64,000 nucleotides of DNA from Patagioenas fasciata. Lineage: Eukaryota > Chordata > Aves > Columbiformes > Columbidae. A program made the position numbers and the translations under genes. The stretch spans positions 29,269,501 to 29,333,500 of the forward strand of contig NC_092523.1 of NCBI RefSeq assembly GCF_037038585.1, written 5' to 3'. Shown piece by piece: positions 48,863 through 60,440 of this stretch (its first letter is position 1; each line of letters starts with the position of its first letter). The notes below the pieces were generated by a model, which was not told the DNA's origin, did not search any database, and saw nothing but the letters and a program-made list of their open reading frames with translations.

Positions 48863-49541
48863 GAACATTCCTCTGCAATGGGACATTCCCAGTTGCTTTG
48901 AGACTCATAAATTTCTGTACAGAACTCAAAGGGCAAAATTGCACTGACACAGTTGGGATAAGGATTTGAGGATCACAGGTTCATAGGAACAGGCATGGGC
49001 AATGAGACCATGGAGATTATTTGCAGACCAAGATGAAAAAAGCACCAGATGGCTTGGTTTCCTGTCATATTGGAACTCTTCCCCCTGCATTGTGCAGTGC
49101 CAATGTCGTCTGGGTGCTTTGCATTCCTTTCCAATTCAGCAAATTCAACTTTGTGAGTCGTCCAAGTGGATGGCTGAGCTAGATCAAATACAGGGCATGC
49201 CTTGCTAAGATAATTAAGCAGTTAGTAGAAAGAGGCTTACACCAGGCCCTAGTAATTGCCCAGCACAGCTCTGCTAGACTGAAAGCAGCAGCAGCTTCCA
49301 CATGAATAATCCTCATGTTGGAAGGCCTGCTATTAGTCCTGAGCAAATTAAATCCATGCAGTAACACCACAGAAGATACATCAACAAACTGAAGTATCTT
49401 GAGGGTTCACCTCTTCCTAGAAAACAATTTTCATTCCTCTAGTTACTGCTTTTTATGGGAATTACAGATGTGCTTAAAATGTAGGGGAAGTTCTTTAAGT
49501 CTTTCTAAACACAAACACGCAAACCAGCTCCAGTCTGGATC

Positions 49542-49757
49542 AGAATCACAGAAACAGAATGGCTGAGGTTGGAAGGCAATTCTGGAGGTCATCTAGTCCA
49601 ACCACCTGCTCAAGCAGGGACTCCTAGAGCTGTTTCCCCAAGGCAGCTTTTTAATATCTCCAAGGACGGAGACTTTACAACCTCCCTGGGAAACTTGTGC
49701 CAGTGCTCAGTCACTCTTACAGTAAAAAAGTGGTTCCTAGTGTTCAGGAACATGCTG
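49542..49757 (-). mobile_element. CR1 3'-end fragment
   Basis: The reverse complement gives VTEHWH-like ORF2 end (CACTGGCACAAGTTTCCCAGG), then CCTTGGAGATATTAAAAAGC, GGTTGGACTAGATGACC, CCTTCCAACCTCAGCC and the TCTGTGATTCTG tail. The 3'UTR differs from the 43.3- and 54.5-kb copies, suggesting another CR1 subfamily. Confidence 0.92.
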
Positions 49758-50949
49758 ATAAGGCTTATTTGGGACCAAAAATTGATAGCACTGACAGAAA
49801 TCTACCATAATGAATTTCACTGAATTTCAGAGCTACTCGAACATTTTTAGGAGTTACCTAGAAAATACCACCCTGACAATAGCACAAAGTGCAGGTTGGG
49901 CCAATTCTTTGATCATATCTATTATACTATAAACACATACTACCCATCACAAAAGCATTATACCCACGCTCCAAATATACATTAATATATGCATATTCTA
50001 TTCTCATATTCCACATAGTTATGTGTATGTGGGATATACACATGTTGATGTATTTACCCATTGCCCTTCCTTTCTCATTCACACTGAAAGCAAAAGCAGT
50101 TCCTTTCTCCAAAGTAAGAAATCTCTCTTAGGAGCACGTTGAATAGACTTAGCAGTCTGGCTCTCAGGCATTTGTATAAAATTACACACACGCTAAACTA
50201 AAAATCCCCTAACTGTTACATGAAGGGGGAATATTTGCAATTAAGCAAGAGATTGCACTTCTGTAAGACAAGAAAGATTCAAACCTTAACTATCATATCA
50301 AAGTGCATCTGATGTATTCATGGCATCCCAGGAAATCTGCAATTACTACACAGAATAAGAAAAAATTACAGGTTCCTTGGAAGCCAACTGCTAAACTCAT
50401 TAAGTCTTCCTGGAATAACAACATATTCCCTCGTACCTTAGCTAGACCTGTCAACAACAGGGGCCCTGACAAAACCCCCATGTTTGCTGGTTGCTGCTCT
50501 TATCCTTGGGGTCCTTACATCACATCGTGATTCTTGTCTCCCGGGCACAGCACAGCTGGCTGCAGCTTTCTCTGGAGCCTACCAGGACTGTTCATGAAAT
50601 GACCCCACATTTGTCACCGCACATGTAGCCTGCGTCTCCTTTACTTCCTCTTCCCTCTGATCCGTAACCACCTGATCACCTCCTCTATGGAAGAGCAGTT
50701 CTGTTCAGAGGGAATGGAGCAGGACCAGCAACCTACCCCATGTCGCAGAACATACTTGCAACATGGGACAATTTACAACAGCAAGGCACCTGTAGGCTCT
50801 CCGTCAGCAGAGTATGCTACTGCTAGGCCTGACCTAGTGTCTATACATGTACTTGCAGAAATATTTCAACATGTTTGGATGACTGAGTTATTATCTTCTT
50901 GCAATAAGATGTTTGTCTTTCAGTCATCAAGCAATCTGTGCAAAATATG

Positions 50950-51075
50950 AATTCATGTAATAAAAAATCCAATTACTTGAATTAATAAAGTTTAATTAAA
51001 TTATAATTAAAATTAATCACAATTTAAACAAATCAGTTTTAAACAAGAAAAATTATCTTAATATTTTCAAAAGTT
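50950..51075. repeat. AT-rich low-complexity block
   Basis: Dense TTAATTAAA/TAATTAAAATTAAT words; very low GC over about 125 bp. Confidence 0.65.
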
Positions 51076-51423
51076 TTCTTTTCATTTTACGCCATTTTCA
51101 GAAACACTGGTAACTGTAAGAATTTCTCTGAGAAGGCAATGTTAACAAACTGAAAGATGAATAAAAGCGCTTAATACACTTAATAGTTTTAGTTGTACTT
51201 ATATTTTCCTAGAAGATTGGCTTGAACAGAAATCTAACCTTTTGGGTTTTAACAAAACTAAACATTTCTTTGCCAATTCTTTTCGAATTTCTGTAACTGC
51301 GTCTATACCACTGTCGCTAGAAGTGTTGTAGTTGTTAACAAATGATCAAGCACGGAAACAGTACATTACTTTCTGGTGATGCTACTTCCTGTATTTTTTT
51401 CCCTCCAATCAGGTCTCTTTTAG

Positions 51424-51454
<31 letters not shown>

Positions 51455-52298
51455 CATAACAACCCTTTCCATAGACCTCATGATCCTTTAACCGGTACTA
51501 AGCAAATAAGGCTACAGGGGTGATGAATTATTCTCCTAAAGCACAGGCCACAGATGAAGTTACACAAGACTGGAAATTCCAACCTTATAAACACTATCCA
51601 GGGTAGCCTGGATCCACAGCTAAATTCAAGCTTAAAAGACAGGTCCTATCTTTACAATGAGCTAAGATAAGTGAATCTTAACTTCTGAGCAGACTTGAAA
51701 TGATGACTTGGGAACCAGCTAATACACTCAGAGGCAAAAGGTTTTCATCTCCATAAATTTTTGGTTTTGCAAGAAGATTTCCTTATATATCAGCTGGTTC
51801 TAGAGATGAGAGAAGGGCATCCTGATTCCAACTTTGCCTGTTCATACTGGAATAAGGTCCCCAGAATGGGAAGGTCTAGTTCCAAGTCTGTCAGCTATGT
51901 CTGAGAAAATTCATCATGTAATCCATTTGAGAGGGTTTGGTCTTAGATGTTAAAAGACAAACACTGACTGACCTGCTCAAATCATTTTTGTTTGTAAGCA
52001 CCAAGGATAAGAACAGTATTCTTGTCCATCTTTTGGGTTACATTACTGTAATTTTACGAATCAAGTGGTGACATAAACATAAAGCAAAAAAGAACTAGAA
52101 ATCATGTACAGTTTGAGAATTTACAGCTCTTTAATTTTGTTGTTAGAATGGCAATGTATTTTTCTCAAAGCTCTTCACAGTCTAGGCAATTAGACTATAC
52201 TTATACTTAAAACTGTGTTATGTCTGTATTGACATAAAATGTATTGGCTCCAAGGGAACACAATATGCAAGCAATGTGCAAACACACAGTAAAACAAA

Positions 52299-52377
52299 CA
52301 AGCAAAGCAAAGCAAAGCAAAGCAAAGCAAAGCAAAGCAAACCAAACCAAACCAAACCAAACCAACAAACAAACAAA
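52299..52377. repeat. Compound (AGCAA)n-(ACCAA)n-(ACAA)n microsatellite
   Basis: About eight AGCAA units change to five ACCAA units and then to three ACAA units, consistent with a G-to-C unit change that spread by slippage. Confidence 0.93.
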
Positions 52378-54527
52378 TGGAAAAGGAAGCAAAGTCTTTC
52401 TCCACAAGAAACTTTTTACATGGAAAGTACATGGTTTGCTCAAAACCACAGAAAGTTGGTAGCAGACAGGATGTCCAAGCCAACCTTTGGAATCTTTAAC
52501 TAATAATCCGTCAATCACAAATGCATCTCAGCCTCTTTTTCTCTGTTTTTCACTGATGTTTATTGCTGTTTGTCTGCATACACTACTAATAACTTGCTAG
52601 CTCTCTCTATTATCATTAGACGCATGTGTCTCCATTTTGGGGTGGTTTCACATTTTAAGCAAAAATTGTCCTTCCTGGTCATAGACACAGAGCAAACTAG
52701 GCAGCGAGGAGAGCAGGTGATGTCTTTTAAAAAGATATGTGCTACATACTGCCAGCTCCTACTATACCATATTGAACCAGAAAGCCCAGGCACACACCTC
52801 CCTTCAAGGGCAGAAATAAAATGCCTCACCTAATGCTTCCAGGGACATACACAGATAAAGCAGCATTGGGTTCTTGGCACACCTAGAAGAAAAATACATA
52901 ATTCTTGCTTGCATGACTTGGCTCAGCTCACCCAGGCAGTCCAGGAGAGAGTGGTTCCTTTCTGCCCATTCCTAGGAATCTCTTCCCAAACTTTCTGAAA
53001 CACGCAGAGGACTAACATCCAACTTGCAAAACACAAGCAAAAAGAAACCGCTTCCATGAAGCTTTAGCAGGATCTACAGTCACAACTGGCAAAGACTTTT
53101 GCTACTGTGAAACAGCAATGGGACCTGATTTAACAAGTAAATTAAGTATTTTCTACACCTTGTATAGATGCAAGTCTCATACCCTCAGGCATGCTGTCAA
53201 CAAATGCAACTACAACTCTGTCATGACAGCTCTGCATTCAATAGCACCTTTCTCAGGGGAAAAATGCCAGGGTTTCAGCCAAACTGTAACAGCAGGTCAT
53301 TGCCTACAAGGCTTGAGTCAAATTATTGGCTAAACAGAATTTGAAGATTTAGATTTAGTTTGCACTATGCTTGTTCTCTGGCCATTAGCAAGTATTTAAA
53401 TAAAATTAATTGGCTACTTGTAAGGTCATTTCAATAACTTTTGCAACAAAGTCTGGCTACATGGCACACACAGATTAGCCTGTTGGCAGTGAAGTGTGCA
53501 ACATGCAACTTCAGTGACCAAGATAATTGTTTCAGTCAGGTTCTCAGAGTCGTGACCCCTTTTTCCTATGTCGAACTACATATGAGATGTCACTTTCTAT
53601 ATTCATCATATTTTTTAAGGCTCAAACTATTGAAATAAATGGCAACAGAACAAGCAAAGTGGAGGAAGGCTGTAGACAAAGCAATTGCATTTTTCTGATA
53701 ACTACAAACTCATTTTTTTCCCCCAAAATATTAAGCATTTACCATTGAACAGAATCATGGTTCCACAACACAGCCATGCCCCATGACATTGCTTTTAAAA
53801 AACATTCAAACATGACTAGTCTAAAACCAACATCTCTCTTAGGTACATGCTTCTTTATCAGGAAAGAATTTAAACTCTATGCTTCCTTCATAGTTAACAG
53901 CTGCATTAAACAATTCAACTGGCACCATAAATTATACAATTAGCAATCTATTGTACTTGAGCCAGTCCTAAATTATGTGACAATTTGTGGCTTGATTGGG
54001 TAGTTTGCATAATGAACACAACATATGTTCTAAATCCTGTCTTTGCTCACAAAATTGCAATAATCTGCAGACCAAGAATTGCTTTATTAAGATCATGAAC
54101 TTCTCAAATGCATTTATTAAACTGTTAGCAGAAAATTAACAATTGACAAGGAAAAAAAATGGGAGGAAAAAAAGCCAGTAGAGATGGTACTCCTATAAAT
54201 GTTCACATAGTACTAATAATAATACAGCAAAATAAAATAAGACATGGCATATTCAAGCATTTGTGAACAGCATGCTGTATGCTTGCCCAAGGAGGCAAGT
54301 TGCAGCTTCTAACAACTGAGTCAAAATGGATAATGAGAGTTATGGCATATCACTGATTAAAAGTAAGAAAAGAAAGCCATATTTTATCATAGAATTATCC
54401 ATTATTTTTTTCAGAACTAGTATAGGCACAGGGGTTTTGATAATGTAATTTTGTCATGTTACAGTTGGTATTGGTACATTAAAAGTACTGTACCAGAGGA
54501 AAATTAACCTAACTGTACCTGGCTCTA

Positions 54528-54991
54528 AAGCCCAGAGGAGGCCACAAAGATGATCAGAGGGCTGGATCACCTCTCCAGTGAAGACAATCTGAGAGAGTTG
54601 AGGTTGTTTAACCTGGAGAAGAGAAGGTTTTGGGGACACCTTATCGCAGCCTTTCAGTGCTTATAAGTGGCCTATAAGAAAACTGGAGAGGGACTTCTTA
54701 CAAAGGCATGTAGTGATAGAACAAGGGGTAATGGCTTTAAACTGAAAGAGGGTAGATTTAGAATAAATATAAGGAAGAAATTCTTCACCACGAGGGTGGT
54801 GAGGCACTGGAACAGGCTGCCCAGAGAACCTGTGGATGCCCCATCCCTGGAAGTGCTCAACTGGATGGGGCTTTGAGCAACCTGGTCTAATGGAAGGTGT
54901 TCCTGCCCATGGCAGGGGGGTTGGAACTGGATGATCTTTAAGTTCTCTTCCAGCCCAAACAATTCTGTGATTCTATGACCCTGTGATTCTA
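54528..54991 (+). mobile_element. CR1 3'-end fragment, 464 bp
   Basis: Reads AGGCCACAAAGATGATCAGAGGGCTGG, spread over 54538-54564, then the ORF2 end with [17 protein letters not shown], then the 3'UTR GGATGGGGCTTTGAGCAACC, CCCATGGCAGGGGGGTTGGAACTGG and two copies of the CTGTGATTCTATGA tail. Its body differs from the 43.3-kb copy, so it is a different CR1 subfamily. Plus strand, opposite to LNX1. Confidence 0.95.
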
Positions 54992-55136
54992 AGGTAGCCG
55001 TTACCTCTCAGAAGAGAGATGTTAGAATCACTAGGAAAATGTCAACACAGTGCTTTGGAGACACTACAAGAAACATCAGAAATTATTTAAGGGAGAAAAT
55101 GTTATCTCACTGCATTCATCTGTGGATAAATTCAGA

Positions 55137-55185
55137 GTTTTGGTTTGGTTTGGTTTGGTTTTTTTGTTTGTTTGTTTGTTTTTTC
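55137..55185. repeat. (TTTGG)n-(TTTG)n microsatellite
   Basis: Four TTTGG units, a T-run, then about four GTTT units. It is the complement of the CCAAA type seen at 4841 and 52340. Confidence 0.9.
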
Positions 55186-58100
55186 TCAAATAGATAAATA
55201 GAACTATAAGAGACACCAAGACAGCACAGGAGGTGAAATGAAGATCTATTAAATCATGAAAGACACAGGGAAACAAACAGGGGACAATTATTTCCTTTTC
55301 CTTAACACAGAGGAAAGAGGCAGCAATCAATCAGGTTATCAAGCAACAGGCTTAAAACCAACACAGGGAAATACTTTTACAATCTCTTCAAAAGGTCCAA
55401 AGCACATCTTGATCAAAAAATAACCTGATCAGAGCCATAGTGTTAGTCTTATCTATAGCTTATATACAATTTGTGGCTCAGGATTTCCAAAGCTGGAAAG
55501 TTCTTACACATGCCTTCAGGCACTCTATGCATCATTTCTTTTATCCCTTCCAATGGCTTTTGTTACTGCCCTTTTCTTAATATAGGGTACTCAGCTCTAT
55601 GGACAATTATGTAGATTTCTTGCGCAGGTACTAGCCCTGGTGTAGAAAGAGCTATAAATAATGCTCTTAGCAGTAGAACTTACCTTGGTTTCGAGAAGGA
55701 AAAGAAGCCCAGATAATGTAAAGACCTTAGAGCTGCACCTCCAGTAGAGCACTTCTTCACAGAACAATGGTGATGAAAGAATTTTATAGACTAGACTTCC
55801 TCTATGTTTCCCATGCTCATGATGATGTGAGAAAACTACAAATTAGTATGTGCTGGCACCAAGACATTCAGAGATCTACAAGTCTATCCTTGGCTTAATA
55901 GTGAGTTCATCGAAACCAAGAACAGAAACAGCATTATGTATTTCTAATTGGTCACAACCAACATTTCATGTGTGGAACTCGACATTCCCAAACTATTTGA
56001 TCAGACTTTAAATAGAGTTTGAGCTAAAATAAAAATCCACTGAGTGCATTTGTTCTGCAGAAAAAGGCAGCAAATTGTCTGAGTTAATGTTGCCATTGTG
56101 AGTTCTTTACTGAAGTCCTTTAAATAAATAAGACGTCAAAGTATTTCACAAAACCATGGATAATGTCACATAGGAATAAAAAATCAGAAGTTCTGTGACC
56201 AAACCCTGTGCTCATATACTGTCATAACAGTCTGTTTTTTTCTGAGGGCTCCCTGTGCAACTGCAGGTTTGCACATGCCTATGCAAGAGAAGTGACTGAA
56301 CTTCAGCTTGCACATTTGTACCATGCTGTCCAGGCAATTTACAAAGGAACAGGTGATTTTTGTGGTGAACTCTCTAGGATTAATTGAAAGGAAATAAAAT
56401 GAGCCTCTTTCAAGACTTTCTATGAAGTCCTTCATTTAAAATATCTTATTTGGTTATTTACTTAAAGAGCTTTTAAGATGATATTGCCTTATCTGAAAGA
56501 GCTTGGTAATGAAAGGAAGAAAACCCAGTCCTTTCAACTAACTCCTTCTATCAACTGCAGATTCTAGCTTATCTATTCAATGGGTTTCATATTTGAGTGT
56601 TTTTGAAAGACGCAGCACCGAAATGCAAAAATTGATACACCAATTTAAAAATATCTCAGAAGCAAGGTAAGCAGCCCTGGAGTGCTGAACGCTGTCGTAC
56701 ACCATATGGCCTGATGGTTTAAGTCTGCACAGAGCACTTATATAGGATCTGTTTATCTCAGGAGTGCAATATCAAGGCAAACTTATCTGAGTACTGCCAG
56801 GTACAGTAAGGCAGCAGCCAAAGGCCTTGTTCACAGACATGCCCAATCAGCACCAGCTGTGCCCTGGTTTCCTTCTTCCAGCCGCCTTAATTCTACAAGG
56901 TTCTGCACTTGGTGGGCTATCAGAAAGCAAATACCATTGCAAACCTTTGTGCACCCAAGTGCTGTGCTTTGGGATGCAAGAGAACAGGATCTAGGTTCTG
57001 AAGGAGAAGGAAAATGAGTTGCTTTCAGATAAATAGGAGTCCAAGAAGGAAAAACACATGCCACTTTTTTAATACTGGCCTTTCTTTTTCAAATCTTGTC
57101 GTTCTAAAAAAAAATATCTTCCCTCCTCCTCCCCCCACCTTACACAGGAGAAAGAAAGAAACTGACAATACAGTGTCTGTGTAGAAAAGGAGAAAAGTGC
57201 AGTAATACCATTTTATTTAGGGTGAGTAGAGAGTAGCCTGCACTCCAAGCACCACAGAAGACACTACCACATGCACCAGAGAGCAATGGTAAATACAGTA
57301 ATCACGAGGTGGAATTGGATACACTCCAGTACCTCCTACAGAGGTCACTTAAACATCCCTTTCCCAAGTGTGAGTTCCTGGCCAGGCCTAGGCCTTGCTC
57401 AGGTCTTTTTCCCTGAGGTCCATGGGTTTCACCCACCTACTGCACTGCACTGAGTCCAAGAGAAGTAAGGGTACTTCACAGCTTGGATCATGCCAGAGTA
57501 GTTAATTTCCCGACAACTTCAAGAATATAACTATTCCCACCAACCTTGAACAAGATTATTGCAAAAAACAAAACTTCCGTATCTTGGGAAATGATCATAT
57601 TATATGAGGAGTGGGAGATCTTGGCCAGTGGCTAGAATTAGCAGCCTATGCAGAATTACTTTCTAGCATTGATTACTTAAAATGAGCACCAGAAAACCCC
57701 CATAGTGAGCAGCAGAATGACTGTGCCATTAAGACCAACGGGTACTGTTTATTCCTAAACTGGTTTCCTTTTTCTGACTCCAGGGTGGACTTTTCTCCAG
57801 GATTTTGTCCTGTCCAGCAGGCTGTACTGTTCCTGCTGACAGTGCAGAAACCCATGCATAGAAAAACACTCGCATCAAGACAAAAAGAGGCAGCACTTCT
57901 CCAGTGATTGCTTACATAGACTTTGCTTCTATTTTTTTCAAATTACCACTTTAAAGGGTGTGCATTTTTTTTCTTTGCTAGAAAGGACAGGATGAGGTAG
58001 AAATTCAGTCTGACAACTCTGCCACAAAGCAATTGATGGGAGCTTCCTGCCTCCTTGGTTTAGCTCATGGAATAACAACCTCTACAGCTACCACCTCATC

Positions 58101-60370
58101 CTTTCCAAAAAAACTCAGAGTAGGCTTGCCAGACATCCCAAATAATGACTTTTCATGTTTTCAGCTTTTTCTTTTTGAAGGCTAATTGCCTGTCCACTCT
58201 ACTGCAGGATGTTATGCCTACATACACTCCAGCCATTCAGCAGAGACCTCAGGGCCTTGAGACTGCTCTACAGCACTCTGCTTGGACTCTCCATGCTACT
58301 GTCACCCTGCTGGGCTGCGTTTCAAAGAAAGACAGAATAGGAACAAAAAAATAATCCTCCAGAGGCCAGCAAAATTATCAGGCCCCATAAAGAAAGGGTC
58401 CTATAAGAGGTACACACATTTCCTGTGAGGGTGGCTGCCTGAGAAAGTTAGAGGGAGATTTCTGAAGAGGCTGAGAAGTCTAATGGTATAAATAAATGCC
58501 AAGCTGGGTATTCAGGAGTTTGTTGCTTCTGTCCTCAACTTTTGGTATCATAATGCATCTAAAAAATATGGTCCTCTGTCACCTCACAGAGCTGCAAAGC
58601 AAGAATCAAAATCAAGCTCCAAGATGACAAAGGTAGCTGCCACCAGCCTGCAATGCTGGCCCTTCTAGTATTTTTAGCTAACGCTTTGTGGCTGGTTGAT
58701 ATAAACTCATCAATAAATCAGTATGCTTTCCTAGCAGAGGGCTCTTAGGAGCTGGCTACCTTGGCTTTTGGGCTGTGTGAGCAGTGCTGCTGCTGCTACA
58801 CCAGGGTCTGGGTACCACCACTGCTGCAGTTGTCACTGGCTCAGTCCTCACCAGGCCTGGCTGGTGGGAGCACCTCTGCCAGGGTGGCAAGGAGCCAGGC
58901 AGGGACAGTGCCTTGGCGCCACGAGGGCTGTGCCACAGCTCTGGACTCACCAGGAAACTACCCATGAGCTCCTGGGAATTGGCACAGAAGAGAGAGGCAT
59001 GGTTTATTACACATGCAGGCTTAAGCTAAGACTAAATTACCCACGTGTTCTCTAAGCAGATGTTTAACTTAGCTTATACCCACCCCAGCCACATGGGCAA
59101 ATCCCAGACCGAGCACCACACAACATGGCGCTGTCCTGCCACTTGCAGACCGTTACAGCCAGAGCCATGTTGGCCTTTGCAATTTGCCTCGCACGAGATT
59201 TCTTGCGTGAGCTAACCAAGGTTGAATCGATCCAATTTATTTTTATATTTCAGGGATTATTAACATATGCAAAGGAAAATGAATCTCACAAGGAGGAATC
59301 TTATTGCAAAGGGTGAAATCTTTAACTTGTTCACAGCAGTGTATTCCATGGAGCTAAGCCAGTGTTGACCAGCTGAGTTTCTGTCCCTTCAGTGTTTAAT
59401 GATGGAGATAAAGACCTGGTTCAGAGCTTTATGATACAGAAAAGCTTTGTAATGGAATACAGACGAACTCCATACAAATGTTTCCAACATTGTTCTTATT
59501 TCCACAGCAGACGTTTAGAAGAGAGTGGCACAATAGGGTGACTTGAGAAACCTTTATTAGAATTAGAACAAGAAAGAACAAACAAACAGAAAACAACCAT
59601 TAATGCCCAGGGTAATTTTCAAAACCTCTTTGGTAATTTCCTCTCCCCTCCTTTTTACAAATATGGGAACAGTTAACCACTCAGGAAGAACACTTTGTGA
59701 ATTTGGAAACCTGAAGAATTCCCCTGTTAGAGTTAACCCACATTAAAACAAAGATTTCATTTCTTTTATCTAATGAAGAATAAACACAATATTTTCTGTG
59801 GCAAAATATAAAACAGGTTTCTTTTCCCCCCACTTTAGTCAGCTGAGATTTTAAATAGCTCTTTAAAAGTGTCGTGTAACAACCAGACCAGGAGCACCTC
59901 AATGAAAAGCCAAGGAAAATCTTTCTGACTTTTTACACAAAGCACATCAAGAGAAGAAAAGCAGCCCACCAGAGACCACATCTTACATCCCCTCTGAGGG
60001 GTGAAAGGACTTTGTTACAGCTACAAGAAGTCAGCACAGTAGTGATCTTGTCAGCTAGAATAAGACTAACCAGAAATGTCTTCTCCCTTCCAGCCAGCAA
60101 GACCCCCCCACCAGCCAAAGAGCCTTTGCACAGCTCCCAGGGTGAACCATGATGCCCACTGCCCTGCTGGGAAAGAAAGTCTGTGAAACTCGGAGGCGGT
60201 TCAGTCAGAAACTTGTGACTCAGCTCCGTTTCTCAGCTTTCCTTGCAGCTCGGATAACCCCCTCCCTCTTGTACACACCTCCAGACCTCTGACACGGCCT
60301 GGCTGGTCAGACTTTTTCGTGTCTGGGTGTCGAAGCCCATCTGCTTTTTGATACACACACATCTTCAGGG

Positions 60371-60440
60371 TATAAAACAAGCCAGAGTTCAAGGAGCTCA
60401 GCTGTGACCATGAACTGGCCTGTCTGTCCTGCGGTAAGTG
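60371..60440 (+). promoter_or_regulatory. Candidate compact promoter and first exon
   Basis: GTATAAAAC (TATA at 60371-60377) is followed 39 nt later by an ATG at 60410 in fair context (A at -3). After exactly eight codons (MNWPVCPA) comes CTGCG|GTAAGTG at 60434. A start about 30 nt past the TATA box would leave a 5'UTR of roughly 10 nt, which is short. No downstream exon was recognised. Confidence 0.22.

Larger units (their letters stand above)
44806..49541. other. Unique DNA with simple repeats, no gene recognised
   Basis: Contains an AACC/AAAC-rich tract at 47578-47645 and a CA microsatellite at 48824-48862. The 176-codon plus-strand ORF at 47397-47927 runs through the AACC/poly-A tract, so it is a low-complexity artefact. 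Confidence 0.5.
49758..54527. other. Unique, AT-rich DNA, no gene recognised
   Basis: Includes very AT-rich sequence at 50950-51075, A-rich tracts at 51426-51454, the pentanucleotide array at 52299-52377, and a homeodomain/POU-motif-rich stretch at 53880-54130. No convincing coding frame. Confidence 0.5.

Noticed and set aside
52190..52518. Hydrophobic minus-strand ORFs with repeated LLCFA
   Set aside because: They are the translation of the AGCAA microsatellite, not a membrane protein.
58740..58970. Several overlapping ORFs on both strands
   Set aside because: GC-rich, stop-poor sequence opens several frames at once; CpG is low and no protein is recognisable.
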